NCBI GenBank assembly: GCA_965246855.1
Contig: CBDFFP010000001.1
Span: 1 to 64,000 of the forward strand
Length of the DNA stretch: 64,000 nucleotides
Direction of reading: 5' to 3'
Origin: UBA1952 sp965246855
GTDB lineage: Bacteria; Bacteroidota; Bacteroidia; Chitinophagales; Chitinophagaceae
Below are positions 16,226 to 25,503 of the stretch, in pieces. A program made the translations under genes and the position numbers. The stretch's first letter is position 1; each line of letters opens with the position of its first letter. The notes under the pieces are model-generated. The model did no database searches. It had not been told where the DNA came from and was given only the letters and a program-made list of their open reading frames with translations.

Positions 16226-17314
16226 TTGTATCTCGACTTCATTATTCGTTTAAATCCAAGAAAACGCCTCTTGCGCTTCCCGCTTTTGCCCCTTCTCTGT
16301 CTGTTGTTCCTTTTGGGGCTGGGAAGTTGTGTGTCGGAGTTGCAATTGCCGGGCGTAGAGAACGGAAAAAAGCTGGTGTTGTTGGGGGAACTGACGGCAG
16401 ATGATACGCTGAATATCCGCCTCGGACAAAGCACGCCGGTAGCGCAGGGCAGCACGCTGCAAGTGCTGAATCCTGCCGGAATTGCAGCGGTTTTTTCCAG
16501 AGAAAATGGGGTGATTTCCACGCTTCTTCCGCAGACAGATGACCGCACGGCAAGCCTTCGAACGCTGCTTTTTTCTTCCCCCCAAAAACTGTTTTCCGGC
16601 AGCACTTATACGCTGGATGTGGTGGGCGGCAACTATCCCAACGTGAAGGCGACGGTGCGCATCCCTTCTCCTTTTGTGGCGGCGGTGATAGACACGGCTA
16701 CGCTGAGCTATGCGGGCGGCAAAGCGCTTCGGCTGCTTCTGCGCATCTACGACCCACCGGGCGAAACCAATTTCTACAGCGTGGAAGCTTTGCGGCAAAG
16801 CTTTGGGCTTTCGGGCAGCTTTCAGTATGGCGGCGGAACCTATGACCTCGTGCGTGACCGCGACTTGTACGACTCCTTGAAGACAGCGGGCATTTCGCCT
16901 CCCCGCGAGGTGGACACAAATTACAGTCCGATTTACGAGCGGCTGGCGCTTTATACGGACGACGAAGTGACGGAAAATCTAAAGCTGGCCACGCCTTATA
17001 CGGAAGCGAAGCGGGTGCTCCTGAATGACGTTACGTTCAGCGGCGGGCGGCACGATGTACAGGTATTTGTTTCCAAAGAGCGGTTTTCCGGCACGTTTCC
17101 CAATGATTTTGGGCGCATTCTGTTCTCCATAAAATCCCTTACGCCAGAGTATTTCTCCTACCTGCGCGCCTACGAAACCTTTACACCCGCAACTTCTACC
17201 GGCTATTTGGCACAGCCCGTAAAAATTCCGAGCAATGTAATCGGCGGCTTGGGCATAGTGGGCGGCGCGTTCCGTGTTCCGTTCTATTTCTTCTTTGATA
17301 AGAATCCGCTTTAA
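16226..17314 (+). CDS. DUF4249-family lipoprotein
   Basis: A surface or periplasmic lipoprotein of the DUF4249 family, commonly encoded next to carboxypeptidase-like TonB receptors. The reading frame opens with a TTG at 16226 just after the repeat element; no better ATG precedes the signal peptide. The signal LLPLLCLLFLLGLGSC has the lipobox Cys at residue 35. Family-type features are CVSELQLPGVENGKKLVLLGELTADD and a predicted beta-sandwich (YTLDVVGGNYPNVKATVRIPSPF). A late segment (FSGGRHDVQVFVSKERF...YFSYLRAYETF) and a C-terminus with NVIGGLGIVGGAF also fit. It probably assists the receptor in substrate capture. Confidence 0.85.
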   Translation: MYLDFIIRLNPRKRLLRFPLLPLLCLLFLLGLGSCVSELQLPGVENGKKLVLLGELTADDTLNIRLGQSTPVAQGSTLQVLNPAGIAAVFSRENGVISTLLPQTDDRTASLRTLLFSSPQKLFSGSTYTLDVVGGNYPNVKATVRIPSPFVAAVIDTATLSYAGGKALRLLLRIYDPPGETNFYSVEALRQSFGLSGSFQYGGGTYDLVRDRDLYDSLKTAGISPPREVDTNYSPIYERLALYTDDEVTENLKLATPYTEAKRVLLNDVTFSGGRHDVQVFVSKERFSGTFPNDFGRILFSIKSLTPEYFSYLRAYETFTPATSTGYLAQPVKIPSNVIGGLGIVGGAFRVPFYFFFDKNPL

Positions 17315-17358
17315 GGAACCGCAAACAGGCCGTTTGACGAACATCAGCTTTATCCTCA

Positions 17359-17568
17359 GGTCAATTAACCGCGTGACAAGGTTAATTGACCGGACAAAGT
17401 GGTCACTTAACCAAAAAGTGCAGGTAATTACCCACGTAATAAAGATAATTGATCAAGCAGTGTGGTTAATTACCTTTATTATTTGGTCAATTAACCTTGT
17501 TACGTAGTCAATTGACTGGATGAAATGGTTAATTAACCACATCATCTAGTCAATTGACCAGAAAACTT
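17359..17568. repeat. Tandem array B: ten 21-bp units with palindromic cores
   Basis: Units begin at 17359, 17380, 17401, 17422, 17443, 17464, 17485, 17506, 17527 and 17548. Each has a 12-bp core of the form GGTYAATTRACC followed by 9 variable bases. Several cores are perfect palindromes with different outer bases, such as GGTTAATTAACC at 17527 and AGTCAATTGACT at 17506. The array fills most of the gap between the DUF4249 gene and the acyltransferase-like gene. Confidence 0.9.
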
Positions 17569-17716
17569 ACTGAGGTGCTTCCGGGGAACAAAAGAAGCGG
17601 AAGCCGGTATTGCTTTACGCCGCAGCTGTGTTGATCTTCTACGAAAAACCAGAGCTTCTGTGAGGAGATTATCGCAGCCAAAGGCTATTTTTATCCTTCC
17701 TTTCCCCTTTCTCCCG

Positions 17717-18874
17717 ATGACCCTCTCCGAAGTAAAAACTCCCGCCGACATCCGCGCTTTCCTCGACGTGCCGAAGCGCATTTATGCGCAGGACGCCAAT
17801 TGGATCCAGCCGTTGGACAAAGACGTGGAGGAGGTTTTCAATCCCGAAAAGAACAAAGCTTTCCGGGGCGGCGGTGAGGCGGTGCGCTGGATTTTAAGGA
17901 ATGAAAAAGGCGAAGCGGTGGGAAGAATTGCCGCTTTTGTAAATCCCAAGTACAAGGCGGAACAACCTACGGGCGGCGTTGGTTTTTGGGAATGCCCAAA
18001 CAACGCAGGAGCGGCGAAGATGCTTTTTGATGCCGGAAAAAGCTGGCTTCAGGCGCGCGGTATGGAAGCGATGGACGGCCCGATAAACTTTGGCGAGCGT
18101 GACCGCTGGTGGGGTCTTCAGGTGGAAGGCTTTCAGCCGCCGCTGTATTGCATGAACTATAACCCGCCTTACTATCAGGCCTTGATGGAAGGCTATGGCT
18201 TCCAACCTTATTTCCATCAAATCTGCTTTTCCTTAGACCCGGCGGCGCGGTTGCAGGAGAAATTTTACGCCCGCCACGATGAGCTGGCAAAAGACCCGGC
18301 GTACAGTGTGCGGCGCATGGAGAAAGGAAAATTAGATGCTTATGTGGCGGATTTTACCAAGGTTTACAACGCGGCCTGGGCGGGCCACGGTGGCGGCAAA
18401 ACGCTGGAGGAACGCACGGTGCGCAAAATGTTCCAAAGCATGAAGCCCGTAATGGACGAAGACATTATCTGGTTCACATACTATAACGACGAGCCGATTG
18501 CGATGTGGGTGAATCTACCCGACCTCAACCAATGGTTCCGGCATTTGGGCGGAAAGTTTGGGCTGTTGCAAAAACTTCAATTTCTTTACCATAAAACTTT
18601 TAGCCGTTGTTCGCGCTTTGTGGGGCTGGTGTTTGGCATTGTACCCGCTTTTCAAGGAAAAGGCGTAGATGCCTATATGATTGTGGAAGCGGCGAAAGTG
18701 ATTCAGGCGAAGGCGAAATATGCGCAATACGAGATGCAGTGGATTGGCGATTTTAATCCGAAGATGATAAATATTGCGGAAAACTTGGGGACATATCGCA
18801 GCCGCGTATTAACGACTTATCGCTTTCTTTTTGACCGGGAAAAAGCGTTTCAACGGCACCCGCTGTTGGGGTAA
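17717..18874 (+). CDS. GNAT-like acyltransferase family protein (385 aa)
   Basis: It resembles bacterial proteins annotated as GNAT-type N-acetyltransferases of the YghO kind; the substrate is unknown. The ATG at 17717 starts MTLSEVKTPADIRAFLDVPKRIYAQDANWIQPLD, a common opening of this family. Characteristic parts are WILRNEKGEAVGRIAAFVNPKY, DGPINFGERDRWWGLQVEGF and YNPPYYQALMEGYGF. The C-terminal acyltransferase-like fold contains VPAFQGKGVDAYMIVEAAKVI, which resembles an acyl-CoA pyrophosphate loop. No signal peptide is present. It is monocistronic, behind repeat array B and before a bidirectional terminator. Confidence 0.75.
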   Translation: MTLSEVKTPADIRAFLDVPKRIYAQDANWIQPLDKDVEEVFNPEKNKAFRGGGEAVRWILRNEKGEAVGRIAAFVNPKYKAEQPTGGVGFWECPNNAGAAKMLFDAGKSWLQARGMEAMDGPINFGERDRWWGLQVEGFQPPLYCMNYNPPYYQALMEGYGFQPYFHQICFSLDPAARLQEKFYARHDELAKDPAYSVRRMEKGKLDAYVADFTKVYNAAWAGHGGGKTLEERTVRKMFQSMKPVMDEDIIWFTYYNDEPIAMWVNLPDLNQWFRHLGGKFGLLQKLQFLYHKTFSRCSRFVGLVFGIVPAFQGKGVDAYMIVEAAKVIQAKAKYAQYEMQWIGDFNPKMINIAENLGTYRSRVLTTYRFLFDREKAFQRHPLLG

Positions 18875-18953
18875 TTAGCCTGTTTTCTCTGTCTTTTGAT
18901 AATAGTATGAAGATGAAGAGGGAACCAAGACAAAAGCAGTTTCTGCGAACCAT

Positions 18954-18989
18954 AAAAAAATCCCCTGACAATCTCGTCAGGGGATTTTT
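18954..18989. terminator. Bidirectional terminator
   Basis: ATCCCCTGAC AATCTC GTCAGGGGAT is flanked by A7 and T5, between convergent genes ending at 18874 (+) and 19010 (-). Confidence 0.85.
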
Positions 18990-19009
18990 CTTTAGAAGCA
19001 AGATGTATT

Positions 19010-22000
19010 TTACCGGATCAGCACCACATTTCCTTTGAGGGATTCAGAAGTGCCGTCAGGCAGTGTCACGCGAATCATGTAGGAATAGGTTCCTCCATCC
19101 TGCGACTGGCCGTTGTAATTTCCATCCCAGCCCGGCGTGGCATTTGTGCTGTAGAACACCTGGTTGCCCCAACGGTTAAAGATGCGGAACTCCACCACGC
19201 GCTGGGTGGGCGTGGTCATTGGCATAAAGAAATCGTTTACATTGTCGCCATTGGGCGTAAAGGCGTTCGGCATGGCTACCACTGTACTCCGGTCCACCGT
19301 TACTATGCTGGTATCTGTTGACTGACATCCATCCGTGAGGCCGGTAACAATGTATCTGGTGGTTGCCCTCGGCGAAGCGATAACCGATGGGCCTACGGTT
19401 GTGTTCAATCCGGTTGCAGGTGACCAGGTGTAAACGGCGGCGTTTTTGGCATACAGCGGAACGGCATCCCCGTACTTGGTGGTGACTTCTTTCGGCGTTA
19501 CGGCTATGCGGTTGGGCGTTTTAAACCGAATACTGGCGGTGACCGTGTCGCTACATACCGTGCTGTCTTTACCCCAATAATCATATCCCACAAGGATGTA
19601 GTCTGTAGGCTTGGTGGGGCTGACAATTGCGCGGGGACAACTGTCGCAGTCCAGTGTGGTAGCTGGTACAAGTCTTCCTAAACTATCCTGGAACCAGCGG
19701 TAATAATCAGAGTTGGATGCCCTTAAGACCGCTACATCGCCGGGGCAAATAAGGCTGTCCATCGGGGTCACCCGGACGGTATCGTGAGCTACAATTATGT
19801 CCAGTGAATCGCGGGAAATACAGCCTTGGAAGCCTTTTACTTCTGCATACACTTTAAGAGATTTGGGAACGTAAAGTTCTGGATTCTGCATAAAAGAATC
19901 CCGGAAGAAAGCGCCCGGAGTCCAGTAAATTTCAAACGGCTTTGGCTTAGGCACACAAAAATCTATCATTATGTTAGGCCGGTCTCCGGATGCAATTCGG
20001 TTATTGGATACAAGACAGGCGCTGCCGCTGCTGCTGCTACTTTGTAGAACACTGCCTGCTCTGTTGCTTGTATTGCTAAATCGTACTTCGGAGGAAGCAG
20101 TGCCCGGCGCGGGGACGCTGCCATTGTCAAAACATACATCTACAACCAATCCCTGAGATGGATCCCAGGCATAGAAGGGTGTATCTATAAAATTAAACGT
20201 GTTCCAGCCAGCTACCAGCGGGGGCTGGTTGGAGTTGAAATACACCTGCTTAATTGAATCCTCAAACGGACTTGCGTCGCTGAAAAAGCTGCGTTGGCTA
20301 CAGCCGATTCTTATACTGAAATTTTTGAGGGGCGCGCTCGAAGGCTTCGTTACGAAGAAGCTGACAGACCGGATACTGCTGTTGGTCATGCCTGCATTCA
20401 CAAGTTCTTCCTGTTGGAAAAGCATCTGTGTGCGTGTAGAGCGATTTGCAGTAGCAAAAGGTGTTGTAATAAGTGTGGTGTCCGGGCAGAAACCAATGCT
20501 GGCTGTTTGAGGCGTGGTACAGGGGGTAGTATCTTCTTTGGAGCCGCAATAGAGGTTATAAAATTCCTCTCTGCCTTCAACCTTTGACTGTAGATTAACA
20601 AAGCCAGGCTGGCAAATAGCCATCTCTTGATAAGGGTTTATTTTAATACGATTAACCAAGATGGAAATAGTATCTTTATTCTTACAAATGTAAGGTGTGG
20701 GGGTAGCGGTAACAATATAGGTGGTATTGGAATCAGGTGTGGCATAAGGAGTCGTACAATTCGAGCAACTTAGGCTACTAATCTTATCACCACCGGGCAA
20801 TACTTCCCATGCATAACGTGCCGTAGAGTCTGGACTTTGCACCTGTATCTGATAACCACTTTTCTTACTTGTGTCTGTAGGACAATAATAACCGGCAACC
20901 CCTGCTTCAATACCAGTAGCCACTTTGATAATCATACTTAAATAGCTATTCTTAGGAATGTACTGGCCACTCCTACCACAACTTGTATCAGTAACAGTAA
21001 ATATCTTCAGGTATTCCCTACCCGCTTCAGATAGTTGCGGTGTATATTCAAAAGTACCCAAAACATCGTTGTTAAATCCATTAGTATTAAGCTGTGCTAC
21101 ATAGCTTGTTGTTCCAATAGGAGAACCGAGCTTATCATTTACACTTAATAATGCTTGGGTGGAATTTGAATGGCCTGCTATGTTAAACCGGAGAGTAGCA
21201 CCAGGACAAACAGTAATGATATTACCTTTTTTACCAGACTGCACAAGCGTGCCACCTGTTATGGTAAGTGGTGGATCCGTTATAGTAGGTATTTCGCCTA
21301 CGCATGGTAAAATGGCTACTTGAACATCTCTATCTACATGAGATAACAATACACCTGTTTTCCTATCATATTTAAACATTCTAAACGCAAGTACAAATTT
21401 ACCTGGGTTTGGTGCAATAAAGTCTGTACTTCCCGTCTGCGGATTTACAAAATAGCCAGAGGGAGAATTTACAGGATTAGCAGATGTATAGGGAGTCTGG
21501 TAAAGTATAGGCGCAGGCGCACCTGTATAAGTCTTCGCTACGGAAGGCAGGATAACAATGGAATCTCCATCAAGATCCAAAGGACCATTCAAGAAATTGG
21601 ACTGTTTATTTAAACAAAGAAAAGGTGTTGGAACAACCGTAAAACGAGGGGAATTAATTTTCGGTCTTTCAGTTGTATTATTAATCATACATTCTACGTA
21701 AATCTCTTGGGAGCCTGGGTTAGCCAGATTCGCAATTCCATCATTTCTAGCACCGCTTTCCCACCAAAAGGTCCAATCACTACAGGCATAAGGCAAGCTT
21801 ATCGTATCTATATAATGGTGACGCACAAAACTTGGCTGTGTCTTTCCATCCGCGCGTGGAACTTGGTTATTAAAACAGGAACCCAAGTATTTAGAATCTA
21901 CGCATAGCTGGTCAAGCGTATCTATCTGCGGATTGCTAAGTGGCAATGTGAGCGTCGGGCCTGAGTAACAGCCAGAGGGTGTAAAGATATTAACCGTTTG

Positions 22001-22240
22001 AGATGGAAACAAAGTAGAAGAATTTTCTTCGCACGCTTTGTAAACATCTAGCGTCACCTCATACGTGAAGAACGGTATACACCGATTATCTCCCGGCATT
22101 GGGCCTATATATCGTACCGAAATATCTGCAGCAGCAAGGTGTGTAGCCCGTGCGTTTCCAAAAGAAAGGAGGAGCAAAAACAAAGCACCCAAAACGCTCT
22201 TCAGAGCATTTTGGGGCTTTGTCCATAGAAATGGAGTCAT
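19010..22240 (-). CDS. Giant secreted protein with gliding-motility-associated C-terminal (T9SS type B) domain, copy 2
   Basis: A secreted multidomain protein of 1076 aa. The signal peptide is at residues 1-33 (LGALFLLLLSFGNARA). An N-terminal domain beginning THLAAADISVRYIG is rich in Cys and resembles that of the adjacent paralogue (HCAGGELMYVW). The middle has PKD/Ig-like modules with repeated CSNCTTPYATPDSNTTYIVTATP-type motifs. The end is the CHU_C-type sorting domain (MPNAFTPNGDNVNDFF...FRIFNRWGNQVFYSTN...GWDGNYNGQSQDGGTYSYMI...LKGNVVLIR), which marks T9SS type B cargo. The N-terminal half is AT-rich (23 G+C of 60 at 20941), unlike the C-terminal part. It is probably co-transcribed with the upstream paralogue (21-bp gap). 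Confidence 0.88.
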   Translation of the reverse strand: MTPFLWTKPQNALKSVLGALFLLLLSFGNARATHLAAADISVRYIGPMPGDNRCIPFFTYEVTLDVYKACEENSSTLFPSQTVNIFTPSGCYSGPTLTLPLSNPQIDTLDQLCVDSKYLGSCFNNQVPRADGKTQPSFVRHHYIDTISLPYACSDWTFWWESGARNDGIANLANPGSQEIYVECMINNTTERPKINSPRFTVVPTPFLCLNKQSNFLNGPLDLDGDSIVILPSVAKTYTGAPAPILYQTPYTSANPVNSPSGYFVNPQTGSTDFIAPNPGKFVLAFRMFKYDRKTGVLLSHVDRDVQVAILPCVGEIPTITDPPLTITGGTLVQSGKKGNIITVCPGATLRFNIAGHSNSTQALLSVNDKLGSPIGTTSYVAQLNTNGFNNDVLGTFEYTPQLSEAGREYLKIFTVTDTSCGRSGQYIPKNSYLSMIIKVATGIEAGVAGYYCPTDTSKKSGYQIQVQSPDSTARYAWEVLPGGDKISSLSCSNCTTPYATPDSNTTYIVTATPTPYICKNKDTISILVNRIKINPYQEMAICQPGFVNLQSKVEGREEFYNLYCGSKEDTTPCTTPQTASIGFCPDTTLITTPFATANRSTRTQMLFQQEELVNAGMTNSSIRSVSFFVTKPSSAPLKNFSIRIGCSQRSFFSDASPFEDSIKQVYFNSNQPPLVAGWNTFNFIDTPFYAWDPSQGLVVDVCFDNGSVPAPGTASSEVRFSNTSNRAGSVLQSSSSSGSACLVSNNRIASGDRPNIMIDFCVPKPKPFEIYWTPGAFFRDSFMQNPELYVPKSLKVYAEVKGFQGCISRDSLDIIVAHDTVRVTPMDSLICPGDVAVLRASNSDYYRWFQDSLGRLVPATTLDCDSCPRAIVSPTKPTDYILVGYDYWGKDSTVCSDTVTASIRFKTPNRIAVTPKEVTTKYGDAVPLYAKNAAVYTWSPATGLNTTVGPSVIASPRATTRYIVTGLTDGCQSTDTSIVTVDRSTVVAMPNAFTPNGDNVNDFFMPMTTPTQRVVEFRIFNRWGNQVFYSTNATPGWDGNYNGQSQDGGTYSYMIRVTLPDGTSESLKGNVVLIR

Positions 22241-22261
22241 GAAATACAGTTTTAAAAAGGT

Positions 22262-25200
22262 CTATCGAATCAGCGTGAAGTCCCCTTGTTGGTAGTAGGC
22301 GCGAGTGGAAGGCAACGTTCCTTCAATGATGAATACATACACACCCATTGGCTGCGATTCTCCATCTACCTTACCATCCCAGCCTTCGTTCAGGTTTGTA
22401 GATTGATACATCAGCTTGCCCCAGCGGTTGTAGATGCGGAAGGATTTCAACACCACCGTGCCTTCATGCGCCGGTTTAAAGTTGCTGTTCGGGTCGTTGG
22501 AAGGCGCAAAAGCATTCGGCATCTGAATGAGCGATTCGCTTATGACGTTTACAAACACACTATCCGACATTTTACAGCCATATTCTGTTACGCCAGAAGC
22601 AATATAAAGCGTAGAGAAGGCCGGACGGGCTACCGGGTTGGCAATATTGGGGTCGTTCAGGCCGGTTGCCGGATACCAGTAGAAGCTCAATATGTTGCTA
22701 CCGGAAGCTTGTGGGTTAAACTGCGCGCTGTCGCCAGGATAAAGATCTACTGTATCTGGAAGCATCAGCACAGCCTGCGGTTTCACCTCTACATAAATGC
22801 TACCAGAATCCACGCAACCCACAGTGTCTTTGGCATACACCGTATAAGTAGTATTAGTTATCGGAGAGGCACGCGGGAACTGCGCAGAAGTGTCTGACAG
22901 GTAGGTAGCAGGACGCCATACGAAAGTCGCATTGCTGACACCCGTAACCCGTAGCGAGGCAGAATCTCCAGGACACAGAATCGTATCTCCTGCCACCTGG
23001 AGGAAGTTAGCCGGAGTAACCGTGTATAAAACCGAATCCTCTGCTTTACAGCCTGCCGAAGTATTAACGGTCAATTTCAGGCTCGCCGATTGACGGGCAT
23101 AAAAGATAGGATTAGGGATATTGCTGTTAGAAAGCAGCGCACCGGGCGTCCACACATAAGTGTAGTTTGCGTAAGGCGGCTGGATATCCGGATTGAAACG
23201 AGCCGTATCGCCGGCGCAGAAAGCACGGTCAAGACCCAGTTCAAAAGTTGGCGTAGGCTGTGCATCTATTACAAAGCTTCTCACGCTGTCGGGACAGCCG
23301 GGATAGCTTGCCGTAATAGTATAGGAAACCACATCCACCGTTGTTGGGGTAATGTTGGTATTCAAGCCGCCAGGCGTGCTGAGCGCGGAAGAAACAGGCG
23401 TCCACTGATAGGTGTAACGGGGATCACCAAAGCCACGCACCCGCACCGTGTTGCCGATACAAATCGCTGTATCTGCATTGGTCATACTGAATCCCTGAAG
23501 TGTGGAAACCTTGATCGTGTCTTTGACAGAGCAGCGCGCAAGTCCGCCGGGGAAGATAGTTACAATGTATCGGGTTTGCAGCGCGGTTGGCGAAGCCACC
23601 GGTGCCCAGGAAGTATCGCTCGACAAGCCGGTCGCAGGTGTCCACTGTACAGCGTAGTAAGTTCCTGGCTTCGGCACAAGGTTCAAGTCAAGCACCACCG
23701 AGCTGTTGAGGCAGGTTGTGCGGTCAGGGCCGAGGTTAAAGGTAGGCGCTTCTGGTACCGTAATCGTTACCGTATCGCGGTTTTTACCGCATACTGATTG
23801 CAGGTTGCTCGTTACTACATAGTTTGTTGTCTTTTTCGGCCAAGCTCTTACAGTCTGGCAGCTATCGCAACTTAGGGTCGTAAGTGCGTCACCGCCCGGA
23901 AGCACCGACCAGCGGAATTTAGTACCCCCCACAACAGAGAGATCTACCGTATCGCCGGAACAGATAATGGTATCCTTTAGGATGGTGGTTGTGGCGTAGA
24001 TATAAATCGGCAAGGTAAAAGTCTGCTGATTCGGCAGGCCCGGCGGACGGCAAACGGTATCGCGCACAGTAATCACCACATTGTGAAAGCCTGTATCGCT
24101 GATAGATGGCGTCCAGCTAAAACAAACATTCATCGAGTCTTGGAACACGTTGGTGTACGACAGACTGGCGCCCGGAGCTACTTGCGGAAGACCGGGAGTG
24201 AGGTTGTTAATATTGTCATTAGGCTGTAAGATAGCACTTGTGTCTGCCGCTTTCACGTCAAAGCAGAATTGCAGCGTTTGTCCGCTACAGCCTTCATAGC
24301 GGCCATTGTTCGACTGTCCACCATTGATAACCGGCGGCGGGCTGGGCTGCGGCTGCCGGTTGGTGCCGGGCAACGAGATGATTTGAATATCCCGCATAGA
24401 TGTGCCACGCAATACCCCATTCTGATATTCCCGCACCAAAATGGCAATATTCGCTACTTGTGAATTGGAAGACGTGAAACCCATCTGTCCGGTAACAGGA
24501 TTCAAGGTAAAGTTGCTACCAGTAGTAGTAAAAGGATTGTTCAGCAAATTATAACTTGGCTGCGTAAACGGAAGCGGAATACCATTACAGGTATTTGGGT
24601 CTTTATCGCGTGGTTGGATGAGTTGATAAGTCAGTGAGTCGCCATCCCGGTCAATCGCACCCATATTATAGGTAAAATAATTTCCGTTATTCACATAAGG
24701 CACGGGCTTTACCGTAAAGCAGGGGTTAGAATTCCCCGGGTTTTCTTTTGTACCGTTGGCACTATACAGCGTTGCCTCTACATACAAGTTAGCCGAGCCT
24801 CCCCCTTGAATATTGGTTACAGCAGAGTTACGGGCAGAAAGAGATGCAGCAAAGCGCCAGAAATTACATTGCATGGGCAGCGTTACCCGCGCTGTGTACC
24901 AATATTCCTCATAACCCGGCAGTGCAGCACCAGGTTGTTGACAGGTAGTCGGATATTGCGGGCAACCGTTGATAACAGGAAGACCATTTGGGCCACTGCC
25001 GCAGGCAGCAGCCGGCAATTGGCCTACAATCTGGTTCAGCGTTAGATTTCCTGAGATGCTGTTACAGGTATTGTTATAGCACACATCTACCGTGGACGGC
25101 GCAGAGATACCTGAACAATCGCGGTAAAATTTAAAATAGAGGTCGTAGGTACTGCCGCTCACCCATACATACATCAGTTCCCCACCGGCACAGTGAGAGG

Positions 25201-25276
25201 CGCGCGCCACTTCGGGGCGCAACAGACCTAAAAGGGCAACAAAGGCCAGAACAAAGGAAAATAAAGGCTTTCTCAT
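22262..25276 (-). CDS. Giant secreted protein with gliding-motility-associated C-terminal (T9SS type B) domain, copy 1
   Basis: A 1004-aa secreted protein. The signal peptide (FVLAFVALLGLLRPEVARA) is followed by the SHCAGGELMYVWVSG domain common in Bacteroidota surface proteins. Several PKD/Ig-like modules follow with recurring words: CSGDTVDLSVVGG, CDSCQTVRAWPKKTTNYVVT, DTAICIGNTVRVRGFG and DTILCPGDSASLRVTG. The C-terminal sorting domain reads MPNAFAPSNDPNSNFKP...FRIYNRWGKLMYQSTNLNEGWDGKVDGESQPMGVYVF. It would be exported by T9SS and attached or released at the surface; adhesion or matrix roles are inferred. It is the first gene of a two-gene unit with its paralogue. Confidence 0.88.
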   Translation of the reverse strand: MRKPLFSFVLAFVALLGLLRPEVARASHCAGGELMYVWVSGSTYDLYFKFYRDCSGISAPSTVDVCYNNTCNSISGNLTLNQIVGQLPAAACGSGPNGLPVINGCPQYPTTCQQPGAALPGYEEYWYTARVTLPMQCNFWRFAASLSARNSAVTNIQGGGSANLYVEATLYSANGTKENPGNSNPCFTVKPVPYVNNGNYFTYNMGAIDRDGDSLTYQLIQPRDKDPNTCNGIPLPFTQPSYNLLNNPFTTTGSNFTLNPVTGQMGFTSSNSQVANIAILVREYQNGVLRGTSMRDIQIISLPGTNRQPQPSPPPVINGGQSNNGRYEGCSGQTLQFCFDVKAADTSAILQPNDNINNLTPGLPQVAPGASLSYTNVFQDSMNVCFSWTPSISDTGFHNVVITVRDTVCRPPGLPNQQTFTLPIYIYATTTILKDTIICSGDTVDLSVVGGTKFRWSVLPGGDALTTLSCDSCQTVRAWPKKTTNYVVTSNLQSVCGKNRDTVTITVPEAPTFNLGPDRTTCLNSSVVLDLNLVPKPGTYYAVQWTPATGLSSDTSWAPVASPTALQTRYIVTIFPGGLARCSVKDTIKVSTLQGFSMTNADTAICIGNTVRVRGFGDPRYTYQWTPVSSALSTPGGLNTNITPTTVDVVSYTITASYPGCPDSVRSFVIDAQPTPTFELGLDRAFCAGDTARFNPDIQPPYANYTYVWTPGALLSNSNIPNPIFYARQSASLKLTVNTSAGCKAEDSVLYTVTPANFLQVAGDTILCPGDSASLRVTGVSNATFVWRPATYLSDTSAQFPRASPITNTTYTVYAKDTVGCVDSGSIYVEVKPQAVLMLPDTVDLYPGDSAQFNPQASGSNILSFYWYPATGLNDPNIANPVARPAFSTLYIASGVTEYGCKMSDSVFVNVISESLIQMPNAFAPSNDPNSNFKPAHEGTVVLKSFRIYNRWGKLMYQSTNLNEGWDGKVDGESQPMGVYVFIIEGTLPSTRAYYQQGDFTLIR

Positions 25277-25503
25277 CGTTTTAAGAATAGAAGGAGTTTT
25301 ACGAAAAGCTTTTTAAGAAGAAACGCTTCTATTGCCTTGCAAAATACGCCGTTCCGGGCATAGCGCAAAAACAAAATCGCGTTCTGCATAAACAAGACGC
25401 TGTTCTGACGGCAAAGGTTGGGCGAAAGTCGGGAAAAGGTAAAAATTTTCGGGAGTAGAAGACCTGTAAAAAGGGCTGCCTGGCTTTTCTATAAGCATAA
25501 GTC

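Noticed and set aside
17359..17507. Extension of a protein through array B
   Set aside because: The frame crosses the DUF4249 stop region in another phase and encodes only repeat-derived residues.
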